Origin: Pseudoneurospora amorphoporcata
Taxonomy: Eukaryota > Ascomycota > Sordariomycetes > Sordariales > Sordariaceae
Assembly (NCBI GenBank): GCA_033297205.1
Contig: MU859103.1
Location: 62,001 to 126,000, forward strand
Direction of reading: 5' to 3'
DNA: 64,000 nucleotides
Shown here one piece after another: positions 33,991 through 44,762 of the stretch (positions are counted from its first letter, which is position 1; each line of letters starts with the position of its first letter). A program made the translations under genes and the position numbers. The notes under the pieces were generated by a model that saw nothing but the letters and a program-made list of their open reading frames with translations, had not been told where the DNA came from and did not search any database.

Positions 33991-36529
33991 TGCTTCTGAG
34001 CAAGCAGCCGCTGACGAGAAAAGGCGTGCTGAAGAGAAAAGGCGCGCTGATGAGAAGGCAGCCACCGAACAGAAGAAGCGCAAGGCAGAAAGGGTAGCCT
34101 CTGAACAGAAAAGGTGTGCTGACGAGCAAAGGCGTGCTGATGAGCAAAGGCGCGCTGAAGAGAAACGGCGCGCTGAAGAGAACAGGCGTGCTGCTGAGCA
34201 GGCCGTCGCTGAGAAGAAGCGCGCTGCACAGAAGGCAGCCGACCAAGAAAGATACACACAGCAACTCCTCAAGCAGAAAGACGACCAGATCAAGGCCTTG
34301 AAGGACAAATGGGCTGCTGAACAGAAGTGCAGGGCGGAGGCAGAAGTCCGCGCGAAGGAATTTTTAGCCTCTGAGGAGAAGAAGCGACAGGCACTCATCC
34401 AGAAAGCCGATGAGGAGATCAGGCTTCTGCAAGCTGAGCTTACCGAGAAAAGAATGCATGCGGACTTGTTTGCCTGTTACGAGCGCGAAAGGGCCGTAGA
34501 GGAGGTTCGTAAAGAGCTTGAGGATACGAAGAAGCGTCTCAAGCTCGAGTACGAGGCGTTTCAAAAGCGTAGCTATGAAGCTTTCCAAGCTGCTGAACGC
34601 CAAAGGATCGAAGTTGAGAATCTGAAGACCCGTGCTCGGAAAGAGAAGGAAGCTGCTCTTGCCAGACAGAGCGCGGAGAAACAGGCCTCGTCGGCGCAGA
34701 GACCGAAGGAGGTGTCGTTTGATTCTGCCCACAACCGGACCTATGGCCTGAGTCCTGCTCCGCACGACTATCGGCAGCCTGAACAGCAGAAAGTCAAGCG
34801 TCCAGACACCGATAACCAGCAGCGGAGTCACCACCCTTCTCACGATCGTTCCCATTCGCAGAATGTTCAGCACGTCTCCAATACTATGATCGCTCCGTAT
34901 CCCCAGGATGACTATCACCGACAGGCCGATCAGCCAAAGCACCATTATCCCCAATATACTCACTCAGTCTCTCACCAGAACAACAACCAGCGTCCAACAA
35001 CTGGTGATTCTCGACGCAATCACCAAGCGCCAGTAGGCCTCTCCGGTATGCCGATTGGTTCTTCGGTAGCCTCCGATTCCCCAGCTCTCGTTCCCTGGGA
35101 TGAGAAGAACCAGAACACGGTTGATGGCTATGCAGCTTCCCATGGACCTCAATGGCAGTCGCACCACGATTTGTCGTATCCGAATGCTTCCACCGCGGAA
35201 AATAAATGGTCCACACCCCAAATCCCCACATGGAATGGACCTGTGCTGGATTCAAAGGCCACGGACAAGAAGTGGTTTGCGTCATCTGCTACTGTCCGAC
35301 CCGCATCGCCGGCAAAGGAGAAATGGTCATTGCCGCCCTCGCCCATTCCGACTCCAAAGCAGGTTGATGTTTGCCCTCCTCGGGAGACTGAGGAGGAGAA
35401 GCTTCGCAGGGAACTGGCCGAGTACAAGGTCAAAGCCGCGAAGTTGGAGGCTGACCTGGAGAGGAAGAAACGGGTCAGCGGCGCAGACAGTGTAGCGACG
35501 TGGCAGACTGGTACCAAGTCGATCTGGGAGGATCCGACAAAGGATACCTCCAAGGACACTCCCAACGAGGCTTCCATGCGAGCCGCTCAGACATTCCAGA
35601 GTGCAGCCAAGCCGTCCTTCAGCCGGTACGATCAACAGGAAACCCCGAAGGACAGCACGACAACAAACTTGATCCAAGGACCTTCCAAACCGGCAGTCTT
35701 GGTACAGAATCTCCGTCGTAGAGAACCCAGTGTTGACAAGAGAGGTGATCGACCCGCCAGCCGCGCCAGCACTCATACTCGCTACTTCGAAGCCGATGAG
35801 CACATATCCTCTAACGAAGAACGCACTCCCAAGCCCACGTTCTCTCAGTCCAACACCCATTACGGATTGCAAAAGCCTTCCCTGGAATCTATCCCTCGAT
35901 ATGTCCCTCCGACACCCCACCGCCATCCATCACCTCCCCCTAAGCTCCCTCCCACACCTCCGCGTGGCTCCGGGGTTCCAACACCCGCAACACTCAGGCC
36001 AGCTCCCAAGTACACGGCCGACGCGAGACAGGAAATTCAAACCCCGAAGCTGACCGACATCCCCGGCAGCTGGCGAGATGAACTTCCCGCGAAAGATGCT
36101 CTCAATGACCGATGGCCAGCCAACGTCTCGACACCGAGTATGAACAGCCCGGCTATGCCAGTTTCTACAGCGAAGGAGACGTACAAGCCGGAGCGGTACG
36201 TCCCCGCGCCCAAGGATGTGCCTCCTCCTGGATCGTACCTCTCTGCGGACACTCGTCACCAGCAACCAGGCTACGCCCACCCCATACCCACCTATGCCGT
36301 CCCGCAACCAGGCCCGTCATACCCCATCCATCACCCGTTGTACGCTTCCTATAGCAATGTGTACGGCAGAAACCAACAACACTTTCCCTTAAAGGATGAT
36401 GTGGAGGCCGGTCCATCAGGACATAAACGCCCGTTCGGGTCTTGGGCTGACCCGTCAGCGGCTCAGAGTTTGGGAAGCACTCAGGCTCCTACCAGGAAGG
36501 ATAAAGGGAAGGGCAAGGCCCTGTATTGA
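33500..36529 (+). CDS. Unrecognised coiled-coil and Pro-rich protein, 1009 aa
   Basis: Single open frame. The ATG at 33500 is chosen because a leader intron ends about 45 bases earlier; the frame is open a little further upstream. Residues 1-80 and 91-170 are two copies of a roughly 80-residue module with the shared pattern KIW-D-R-DKC-TPRAIW-LV-KAE-LYDELEVLR and IGKELEQVRA. Residues about 165-430 are a highly charged coiled coil with repeated (K/R)RAEE units, then a His/Gln-rich disordered region. A second short coiled coil follows around residues 640-670 (EEEKLRRELAEYKVKAAKLE). The C-terminal third is Pro/Ser-rich, with RYFEADEHISSNEE (about 758), VPPTPHRHPSPPPKLPPTPP (about 803) and PGSWRDELP (about 854), ending in basic KDKGKGKALY. 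There is no enzyme motif, signal peptide or membrane helix. I do not know its function; a structural or scaffolding role is only suggested by composition. Confidence 0.82.
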   Translation: MAPGPPYASATPKIWDDRCDKCLDTPRAIWTLVEKAERLYDELEVLRLREDGESRYKESRRYYDNIGKELEQVRAAAAKKREAPTPPIDKMAQGPPYAPPTPKIWNDRYDKCVNTPRAIWNLVWKAEQLYDELEVLRFCEDGGRRYKQQRRRYDDIGKELEQVRASEQAAADEKRRAEEKRRADEKAATEQKKRKAERVASEQKRCADEQRRADEQRRAEEKRRAEENRRAAEQAVAEKKRAAQKAADQERYTQQLLKQKDDQIKALKDKWAAEQKCRAEAEVRAKEFLASEEKKRQALIQKADEEIRLLQAELTEKRMHADLFACYERERAVEEVRKELEDTKKRLKLEYEAFQKRSYEAFQAAERQRIEVENLKTRARKEKEAALARQSAEKQASSAQRPKEVSFDSAHNRTYGLSPAPHDYRQPEQQKVKRPDTDNQQRSHHPSHDRSHSQNVQHVSNTMIAPYPQDDYHRQADQPKHHYPQYTHSVSHQNNNQRPTTGDSRRNHQAPVGLSGMPIGSSVASDSPALVPWDEKNQNTVDGYAASHGPQWQSHHDLSYPNASTAENKWSTPQIPTWNGPVLDSKATDKKWFASSATVRPASPAKEKWSLPPSPIPTPKQVDVCPPRETEEEKLRRELAEYKVKAAKLEADLERKKRVSGADSVATWQTGTKSIWEDPTKDTSKDTPNEASMRAAQTFQSAAKPSFSRYDQQETPKDSTTTNLIQGPSKPAVLVQNLRRREPSVDKRGDRPASRASTHTRYFEADEHISSNEERTPKPTFSQSNTHYGLQKPSLESIPRYVPPTPHRHPSPPPKLPPTPPRGSGVPTPATLRPAPKYTADARQEIQTPKLTDIPGSWRDELPAKDALNDRWPANVSTPSMNSPAMPVSTAKETYKPERYVPAPKDVPPPGSYLSADTRHQQPGYAHPIPTYAVPQPGPSYPIHHPLYASYSNVYGRNQQHFPLKDDVEAGPSGHKRPFGSWADPSAAQSLGSTQAPTRKDKGKGKALY

Positions 36530-37733
36530 GGATGAGTGGGACGTTCTCGGGAAGTTGGCGTTTCGGTAGCTGTGGTATTGAGGACTTGTGGGATGGATAA
36601 TAATGGTTTCTAAGGAGTTCGGCTGGTTGGTTGGCCATGAGCGGCAATGATACCCAGGGACATTCATGGACACGGTTTTATGGCTTTCACTCAGCAGTTT
36701 TGGGGACTTGAGGATAAGAACTTTAGTGGCATTGAGATCTGGAACGTGACGAACGTCCCTCCCATCATGGTTTGAAGGGTTACGGTTAACAAAGAGGTTA
36801 TGTTATGATGGGTCATAATCGAAGGAATTTCATAGGGTTTCGTAAGAAAGGATTTAAACTTAAAAACAATGGGTCTCTTCTTGCTTGTGTGATGATTCGA
36901 GGTGGTGACCAAAACAGGACAGGTAGTGATTTGGCCTCATCTTGTGCAACGTCCTTCTGTGACACTGGTCTGTGATGTTGGTGCCGATATCCACGGGATC
37001 ATAAAACTCTTCATGGAAAGTGACAGTCAGATCGACGTTCGAACATGATGAAATCGAAGACGTATAAACTGTTGTTGTGAGAGCTCCACAGTATAGGATG
37101 TGTGATCACAACGTCTTCGCTGTCGGCAGTAAAGCTAGCTTGCCGTGCTCGCCAGAGACAATAAAAGACACTCGTCACAAATCCAGGATCAAGGAGGAAC
37201 TATGAGAAACAAAGCATTGCAGATAACATGCGAGTGGTATACAAGACGCTAGCTTAGGGGAAGACTACAATGTGTCACCATTCTGCCGTCAACAACGACA
37301 TGGAGGCGGCTTCACCCCTGACTGTCTCGGGTACTTTAACCCCTGACGATCCTACACAGCCGCTTCGGAGACAGGTCATAACGGCTCGGGTGGAAACTGG
37401 AAAGACTCATGCAAGCATTACGCTTCTGGCATCACTTGAGCAGTACATTGAACATTTTAGAGAATGAGTGGGATGTCAATTCACGGACTAACTAGATAAC
37501 GTTCATGAAAGCCCCAGTAACGATCCGCAACCAAGACATAACATCGAGTGCGAACCATGGGACAGGCATGAATCAAGACCAGACAATGAACGGAGAAAGC
37601 TGATCGCGACCCTTTCATGTATTTATCAATCTGCTTCCTGCTTTTGAATCCTCGAAGCAAGACAAAGAGCAAACTAGAGCACGCGCCAAACAGCAGCGGG
37701 AGAGATATCCTTGGCGAGGGAGATGGCGATGAT
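36530..37733. other. Convergent intergenic stretch
   Basis: 3' flanks of the coiled-coil gene and of eIF5. Short open frames only (for example 37270-37467), none with a recognisable product. Confidence 0.55.
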
Positions 37734-39020
37734 TTACTCGTCGTCCTCCTCCTCCTCCTCCTCATCGGAGTCCTCCTCAGACTCGGCCTCGGCGAGCCAG
37801 GTAAGGAAGGGCTCGGCAGCCTTGCGGATCTTCTTGGAAGTAGAGCCATCCACGTACTTCTTGGAAGCCTTGGCACCCCACTTGGTTATGACCTCCTCGG
37901 AGCAGAGGTCGTGGTGGTAATAGAGCTGGAGAATCTTGACGATCTTGTCATAGGACTCCTTGCCGAGGTCAGCAAGGACACGCTCAGTACCGCCAAGGAG
38001 GGCCTTCTCGTGGCGCTCGGAGGTGATGAGTCTCTTGAGCATGGGAGCACGCTTGGGGATCTGGGCAACGATGTTCTCGTCAAAGAGACACTGAACAAGG
38101 ACCTGGATGGTGCGGTGCTTAGCATCGATGCCGAGATCCTTAGCCTTGACGTAGATCTCGACGTCGTCGACGTTGTTGATACCACCCTTGGCCTTGGCTT
38201 CATCCTCGATCCAAGTACCGAGCTGGTCGTAGACGGTGTTACCACCCTCCTCCTCCTCGTCTTCTTCACCATTCAGGACGAGCTTCTGCTTGAATTCGCC
38301 AGGAAGGCTCTGCTGACGGGCACGGACGGCCTCCTCGCTCATATCGACGGCCCACTCCTCCTCCTTGGGAGCCTCCCTCTTGTCCAACTGCAAGCTCTGA
38401 GCCTCGGTCTTGATCTTGCGAGTAAGCTCATCATCATCGCTAGCGTATTCGATGTTCTTATCCTCGATGGCAGGAGAGGCTCCCTCAGAGCCGTTCTCGT
38501 CGCCGGAGGCGTCCTTGTCACCGCCGTTCTGGCGGGCCTTGCGGGCAGCCTTGCGCTCAGCCTTGTCCTTCTTGGTCTTCTTGGGAACGTTCTTGAGGAT
38601 GAAGGAGGTCAGCTTGAGCTGGGGCTCGACCTTGGAGCGCTGGCCACAGGCCTTGCAGTCGAGAGTGATCTTCTCGTCCTTGATCTGGACAACGGTCTCG
38701 GGGTTCTTGCACTTTTTGCAGAGGACGAACTTGGAAATGAAGCCATCGAGGAGGTCCTGGAGCTTGCTGGCCTCGTGGGAACCGTTGATGATCCAGCGGT
38801 CATCAGGAGGATCAATGTTGGTCTGAGCACCAAGCTCGAAACCGAAATACTTGATCAGGTAGCCACCAGGGCGAGCCAGGGACTGGGCAACGCTGCTGAG
38901 GTTGACAACGACGGTCTTGATACCGTTACCCTTGCCTTCGATCTTGGTCTGGATACGCTCCATCTTGTAGCGATAGAAGGGATCGGGGTTGTCCCGGCGA
39001 ACGTTGATAAGAGCACCCAT
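37734..39020 (-). CDS. tif5: Translation initiation factor eIF5
   Basis: eIF5 is the GTPase-activating protein for eIF2 in the 43S pre-initiation complex; its C-terminal domain also bridges eIF2, eIF3 and eIF1. A single open frame of 428 residues, close to the usual 400-430. The N-terminal domain starts MGALINVRRDNPDPFYRYKM; the Arg in FYRYKM (residue 17) corresponds to the catalytic arginine finger. Next are EGKGNGIKTVVVNLSSVA, KYFGFELGAQTNID and a four-Cys zinc ribbon (CKKC...CKAC). A Lys-rich linker (KKTKKDKAERKAARKARQ) follows, then the W2/HEAT-type C-terminal domain (LVQCLFDENIVAQIPKRAPMLK, ILQLYYHHDLCSEEVITKWG) and an acidic tail of Glu/Asp. The long opposite-strand frame here is only a shadow. 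Well supported. Confidence 0.97.
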   Translation of the reverse strand: MGALINVRRDNPDPFYRYKMERIQTKIEGKGNGIKTVVVNLSSVAQSLARPGGYLIKYFGFELGAQTNIDPPDDRWIINGSHEASKLQDLLDGFISKFVLCKKCKNPETVVQIKDEKITLDCKACGQRSKVEPQLKLTSFILKNVPKKTKKDKAERKAARKARQNGGDKDASGDENGSEGASPAIEDKNIEYASDDDELTRKIKTEAQSLQLDKREAPKEEEWAVDMSEEAVRARQQSLPGEFKQKLVLNGEEDEEEEGGNTVYDQLGTWIEDEAKAKGGINNVDDVEIYVKAKDLGIDAKHRTIQVLVQCLFDENIVAQIPKRAPMLKRLITSERHEKALLGGTERVLADLGKESYDKIVKILQLYYHHDLCSEEVITKWGAKASKKYVDGSTSKKIRKAAEPFLTWLAEAESEEDSDEEEEEEDDE

Positions 39021-41395
39021 TTTTGCGGTATTGACGGCGAAACGGGATAGAGTCTGTTGGATTGTTTTGTTGTTGGGAGTCTGGTAGACGGTACCTAGCG
39101 AGGGCAGACTAGAAGACTGGTCGACGATGTCGTGGAAAGCGGGCTTCTTGTTGCACGGAGACGAGTGAGGAAGATCGAGGGGCGAGACGAGCCAAAGGTG
39201 TCAGTTATTGACGATTACTTTGAGTTGACATAGGGTAGACCGGGTGGTTATCGTAGTTGAAGGTAGGCATTAACGCTGGCAGACGACCTGAGGGATGGCG
39301 ATTCAACCGTCGGTACTTTGTTGGAAGCTACAGGGTTTCCGCGATATGCGAAAATGCAGCTTGATGGGGGGAGAGTGTCGGAAGACGGCGTGCTGGTCGT
39401 GCTGATACATAAACAACGCTGTGTCGCGCAAAATGCTTATGTTGGGGTCTGGTGGTGGTTGTTCAGAACCTTGGCGGTGCCGGAACAGAAAGCTGGGTGC
39501 GGGAGAGGATGGCTTTTGAGGCAAGCGAAATTTTTTCTCCCTCTGTGACGAGCGGGCTTCCTTTCTGGACGGAGCGGAGCGTATGGAGTCGAGTGACTTT
39601 GTGTGGGTTTCTTGCTGCTGTGGGATTGTGGATTCACTTCACTTCCGTGGTGCTGCACCCAAAATCCGGGGAGGGTGGAGTTGATGGACAGATGGACAGA
39701 TAGCCCGGTCGCCGTTGTGGTCTTGGATGGATGCAAGGACGATGTCGCTGCTGATGGCAGTTGATGGGTAGAATGAAGTGAGGTTTGCAAAAAAAAAAAA
39801 AAACAAAAAAAAAAAAAGGCAGCAAAGAGGGTTTTAAAAAGGACGAGAAAGCAGTGCTTGTGGATCGGTGCTGCAGAATGGATCTTAAACCGGGCACGGG
39901 CAACAAGGCGGGCAGTCACTGGACAAGCAAGAGGATTTGTCGGCCAAAGGATTTTCGGGATTCCGTCGTGCCCTGTTGGCTGTGTGGTTCATGTGGGAGC
40001 AGGTCCAGGGTACTTATTGTTTGTCTTTGTTTGGCGGGAAATCACCGCTACAAACGGACTGTCAGCAAAGTACCCGAGACATGTGCCAGTTCCCCAAGCC
40101 AGGCAGCATCAGCTGCTGTACTGCCTTGAACCAACTGTCATCATGCCCTATCCTGCCTTCATCGGCCAGTTGCCAGGTGGTGGTGCAGTTCGTTCTTTCA
40201 CACTTTCAGCACAATGGGAGACGGCCGTTCCTGCCTGAGCATTCTCCCTGCCCATAATTGCAGCCAGCACGCGCAACTTGAATGTCGCATGTTACGAATG
40301 GTAAGTGCGGGAAGATAGGTTTTGATGCGAGTTTGCCCCTTATCCACTCGGCGTTTCCACCTCTGCTTTCGATCCGTCCTCAAGTTCCAGCCCGATGCCT
40401 GACTCGCCGGACGGGTGGCACAAAGGAGATGGAAAGGCGGGACTCCTTGAATAATTGGCCGGTATACATACAGTAGAAGATCCACACGCAGATGGAGGCG
40501 TTCCCTTGTGTCGTGCATTAGCCACAGCCCAGTTCCACTTTGGTTCATTGCACTTCCGGTAACCGAGCAAGCGGAGGCCTTGGTGGTTGTCGGTCAACTG
40601 GATGCTCACCATGTCGACCGGCCTGGATCTCCCCGGTCGACCTCTCCGCCGCGTGTCTGGATATCTCACGAAACCTTGTCTGGCTAAGCCCCAGTTCTCT
40701 CCTCTTCGGCAACTCGGGAGTTACGAGGAGGTGGAACATGGGCGGCATTCAGGAAGGATCCGAAACGCATCCGATCAGGTGGTGAAAGACATGGGGGTTA
40801 CGGGTTCCCGTTTATTGCTGGCTTGGCTTGCTCTCCACGAAAAGCAACTACAATGATGAGATACTTAAGATGATAAAGTCGGGCTAAAACCAAAATCGTA
40901 CGCAGAGCTTCAAGTTGCAATAACAACAATGAGTCTTTCACTCTCTAAAATAGAGCATGAGGTTGTGTTATGGTGTTGCAAATGACAATAACAATAAGCG
41001 GAACCTATAACGCATTTCTTTCAGCACCTGCCGATATACTTTTGCCAAGTGAGTGAGGGCAGCAACATCACCAAAACCCACTTAGACCAACATCCAGATC
41101 TAGATCCGACAAAGAAACCCCAAAACGGGCAAATACACACGTTGGTAGGTATTATCCATGGTTTCTTTCAGGAGTGATATGCTCTATGTGTTCAGTCCAG
41201 TAGACCACACCCAGCATGTCCATCTCTCCTGATAACACCGCTTTCGTTCAGTAGCTCAACGTCTGATAACAGATTTTGTAAGGTATATAAGATCTACGAT
41301 AATTTCCAAGCTGATGACAAGACGTATGTATGACCGACAGGTTTCCACATCACCTACCATACAACGCTTTTTGTTCAACCGGCATACCCAACTCC
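39021..41395. other. Intergenic stretch upstream of tif5
   Basis: About 2.4 kb. It contains two A tracts separated by a C (39789-39817). No recognisable gene. It should hold the tif5 promoter at its left end and the P450 3' flank at its right end. Confidence 0.6.
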
Positions 41396-43572
41396 CTAAA
41401 CCACCACCTCCTGCCCACCAATCGGCTCAAACTTCAACAGACACTTCAACCCAGCCGGTCTCGACGATATGAGCTGGTCCGCCATCTCCATATCCTCCTC
41501 CCTCATTGTCTCGTCCGGAATCGTAGTGAACCTGGAATACACCTCTCGGAGCAAAATCTTCATCTCGGCCAGTGCCAAACTGGTAACATGTTAGACACGC
41601 TCTGCTCATACTCAACCCATGACACACTCCTAAAACCAAAGGAAGCAAACGAAGAAACAAGCAAAACAACAATGCGAACAAAAAGGGATAAAAAGGGATA
41701 AAAACTTACTGCTTCCCCACACACCCCCTCCCCCCATTAGCAAACGCAAAGAACAACCTCTTCCTCCCCTCCTTATCCGCCTTTTCCTCCAACCACCTCT
41801 CCGGCCTAAACACATCCGGATCCGGGCCCCACGCCTCTCGATCAATCCTATGAATCGAATGCGCCTGGCAACTGACCGTCGTTCCCTCGGGGAGGAAATA
41901 CCCGTCGATGGTTTTGCCGCCCCGCGGCACGATCCTGGGTAGAGACATGGGAATGGCGGGGAAACATCGCAGACCTTCCATCACTACGGCGTCAAGGTAG
42001 GGGAGTTTGTCGAAGCTCAAGTCCGCCGGGAAAGACAGCAATTCCTCTCGTAGTTTGATCTGATATTGAAGAGACCGCGGCTGCGAAAGCTCCCACATCA
42101 GGAAGCAGAGTGCGTCGCCTGTGGTGTCGATGCCTGCTACCATGTGGTCGAGGACTTCGGCTGCGATGTCGAGTTGGTCTATCTTTGCGAGTTTGCTGTC
42201 CTTGTCGTCGTCCTCATTGCTGTTATTGTTCAACACGCTTTGTAGGCGGTTGAGAAGGGTAAAAGGCGCTGCATCTGTTTTGGCGGCGGTCTCGAGCACG
42301 AATTTATCGGCTAGAGGAGTCTCGCGCGGCTTGACGCCCCAGATGTAGAGGATCTTGGAGATTGCTTTGTGTAAGGTGGGACTGTAGTAACTTAATTGTC
42401 GGTCTTTTTTTTTTTTTTTTTTTTGGTCGGTGTGAGCGTGGGTAAGTCAGCCATCCGTTTCGTCCAGCTGGCCAGTTATTTGGCGCGGGTTTGTAAAATC
42501 GTGGAGGATTCACTTTGGGCACTCACTCTGCAAACTGTCGTCGAACGTTACTTCGCGCATAATCTCCTCGTCCTGCTTGTTCCGGAGCGAATCCGCCCCG
42601 TATGGATGAAACAAGTGATGGGTTATGCAGTCGTAGGCGTATGAGTGAAGGCCTTCATGCTGTGGTATAAGTCGTTGTGTCCAACATGTATTTGGTGGTG
42701 CTCATTATAGTACTCTATCCGAGACTCACAAATCTAATCACCAAGTCAGACATGTAGCCTCCATAGCATATCGTCTAAGCAAGCTTACGTATAGATCGAG
42801 ACTTCCGCCCAAAGACTCGACACACCTCTTGACTACTCTCCCCGCCCGTTCGACGATGCCATTGAGAGATGGTTGACGTATAACATTGCTGTTGGCATAA
42901 CGGTCTGCAAGAATCCGTTTCCGTTGCGCGTGCTTAAAGGTCGAGAATTAGCTTCAAAGTATGCTTGAGCTCTCCCAACGATGGGACTCACGTCGTTTTT
43001 ATTAAGCGTAGTAAACATCGTCCTAAACACACGCAAATCAGCACCCTAGATCATATGAACTAAGCCATCCCAAAGCTCTCGATCGCGACCCCCCCTCCTC
43101 TGTCCACTTCCTCTTCCTTTCCTTCCCACTATTTTCTTTCACTCCAACCATCATCTCCCCTCTTCCATTCCGTGCCCGACTCATGTTCCCCATCTCGCTC
43201 CCACCTCAATACTAGAAAAAGCGAAAGAAAGCAAAATACTGACCTCCGTCCATAAACCCTAAACAAATCATACCACGCACTCTTATCGTATCCACTACCA
43301 CCAGAGCAATAAATCTCTTTCACCCCTTCTCTCGACGCAAAGCTCACTTCATTCGGGGCAATCCGGACCACGGGCCCGTAGCGGAGGTGCAGAGCATGGA
43401 TGTATCGGGTGCGGGTGGCGCGGAGCTCATGGTACTTGAGGACGAGGGATGTGAATTTTGTGTAAAAAGGACCGGGAAGGGAGGAGAGAGGGGAGGTGAG
43501 AGGGGTGTAAACGAGGCTATGGAGGGTGTGGATAATGAGGAGGAGGATGGGGAGGATGAAGAGGAGGGTCAT
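41396..43572 (-). CDS. Cytochrome P450 monooxygenase, six exons
   Basis: Exons 43572-43244, 43022-42992, 42932-42789, 42659-42527, 42403-41710 and 41579-41396 join in phase to 504 residues, a standard P450 length. The N-terminus is a membrane anchor (TLLFILPILLLIIHTL), followed by LPGPFYTKF and RYGPVVRIAPNEVSF. Joins restore conserved text: FRVYGR|RTMFTTL, NKND|HAQRKRILADRYANS, LDLY|HEGLHSYAYD. Catalytic landmarks are the I-helix AGIDTTGD, the ExxR motif EGLRCFP, FRPERW, and the haem loop FANGGRGCVGK with Cys440 as thiolate ligand. Intron 4 must end at an AAG next to a long T tract (A on the sense strand) to keep phase; the more obvious CAG ten codons later breaks it. The subfamily and substrate cannot be told. 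No polyketide, peptide or terpene synthase is nearby, so a biosynthetic cluster is not indicated. Confidence 0.92.
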
Positions 43573-43958
43573 GGTGAGGTTGTGGCAAGGGGAATGATAT
43601 CTCGGGCGCAGGGGAGAAGGGGGACGGAAAGATGGCCCGGGGAAGGTGATGTTCTATTGATGGGAATGGGAAGAGAGGGGCGTTAAAGGTGTCATTGTTT
43701 GGGTGAAGGGTCGATGGTGTTGATAATAAAGGAAGAAAGTGACCCGTTCAAGCCAAGTGCTCGATGTACCAATCAAGTGGAATGAAAGACAAGGCCCGGG
43801 CCCCCTCGGGCCCCTCATCCTAGCAACGCCGGTGCCGGGCAGAAGTTCCGAATATCAACCAGTGGCCGTGTATTGTTGATTGCCGATCTTAAAAACATTT
43901 CCACCATAATTCTAAAAGCCTCATTCCTGTCCTCTATCAACGCCATGGGCATCATCCA

Positions 43959-44318
43959 TTATTTACCACCCATCAAACCGCTGAAGAATCCGGTCGACTT
44001 GGCCTGGGGAGGATACTGAACGCCGTTGACCTCGACCTTGGGCTCGCAAGTGCACCACTTGTCCTCGGAAACGCCCTGGAAGACGGAGGGGATGTGGGAG
44101 CCGCAGCCACGCCACGCTTGCTTAGCTGTTGAGAGTTGTTAGTAAGTAGTGGTCAACTAGGTAGGATGTGCTCGATAGAACAAAGCGATGGCGGGGGTTG
44201 ATGTCACAGAGCGTGCGATAAGCAAATGCGGGGGAGGCTTTGGATGCACTGCATGTGAAAGTTTCAGCAGGCAATACGGGAACTTACAACAAGTAGAACA
44301 AGTCGCGCTCATACACAT
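43959..44318 (-). CDS. Small Cys-rich protein, 65 aa, two exons
   Basis: Exon 1, 44318-44288, encodes MCMSATCSTC plus one base; exon 2, 44125-43959, completes it. The intron has GTAAGT and CAACAG, and the join is in phase. The pattern CxTCS-K-xxWRGCGSHIPSV, then DKWCTCEPKV and a GlyLys-rich end, has six Cys in CxxxCxxC-like spacing, suggesting zinc or other metal binding. I recall small conserved fungal proteins with the same CxxC...W-GCG-H...CTC pattern and no known function. The second Met (residue 3) is an alternative start. A T-rich leader and the P450 gene lie on either side; no shared role is implied. Confidence 0.8.
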
Positions 44319-44762
44319 TTTGGTAAAGGTATTGGGATGTTGATTTTGGGATGGTGGAAATGCGGTAGTTGCGGGATGTGATTATTTTATGTATTTGGAT
44401 TCAGGACTCGACGGTCTTTCCGTCTTCAGGGCCTTTTTATAGCTGTTGGAATGCCCCTTCGCATAAAGGGACGGGAGTGAAGGGGTCGCCGAACTCCCAG
44501 GGCTTAACAAGGGCAACAGCAACCTGAATTCCAAGACCCGCAGCGGCACTTCGGCGACCAAAACCCGACCTCACTCCATGGGTGTGTGATCCCGTCCCGC
44601 TACGCCGGAGAGGGCCCCGGTGATTACGGGGACCACCTTCATCAAAGGGATCCGCGATTCCGCGAGTCTCCATCACCATGCTTGACTCAGATTAGTCCCC
44701 GAATGTCAAGATATCACCAAAGTCCCGTTTAATTCCCGACGGTACCTGCGGCTATCGGTCAC

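Noticed and set aside
33635..36307. Several long frames opposite the coiled-coil gene
   Set aside because: Shadows of the low-complexity Lys/Glu and Pro-rich codons; they read as Leu/Ser/Phe-rich low complexity.
37617..39050. 477-codon Leu/Gly-rich frame opposite eIF5
   Set aside because: It is the mirror of a codon-biased real gene; no start context or family motif, and eIF5 is certain.
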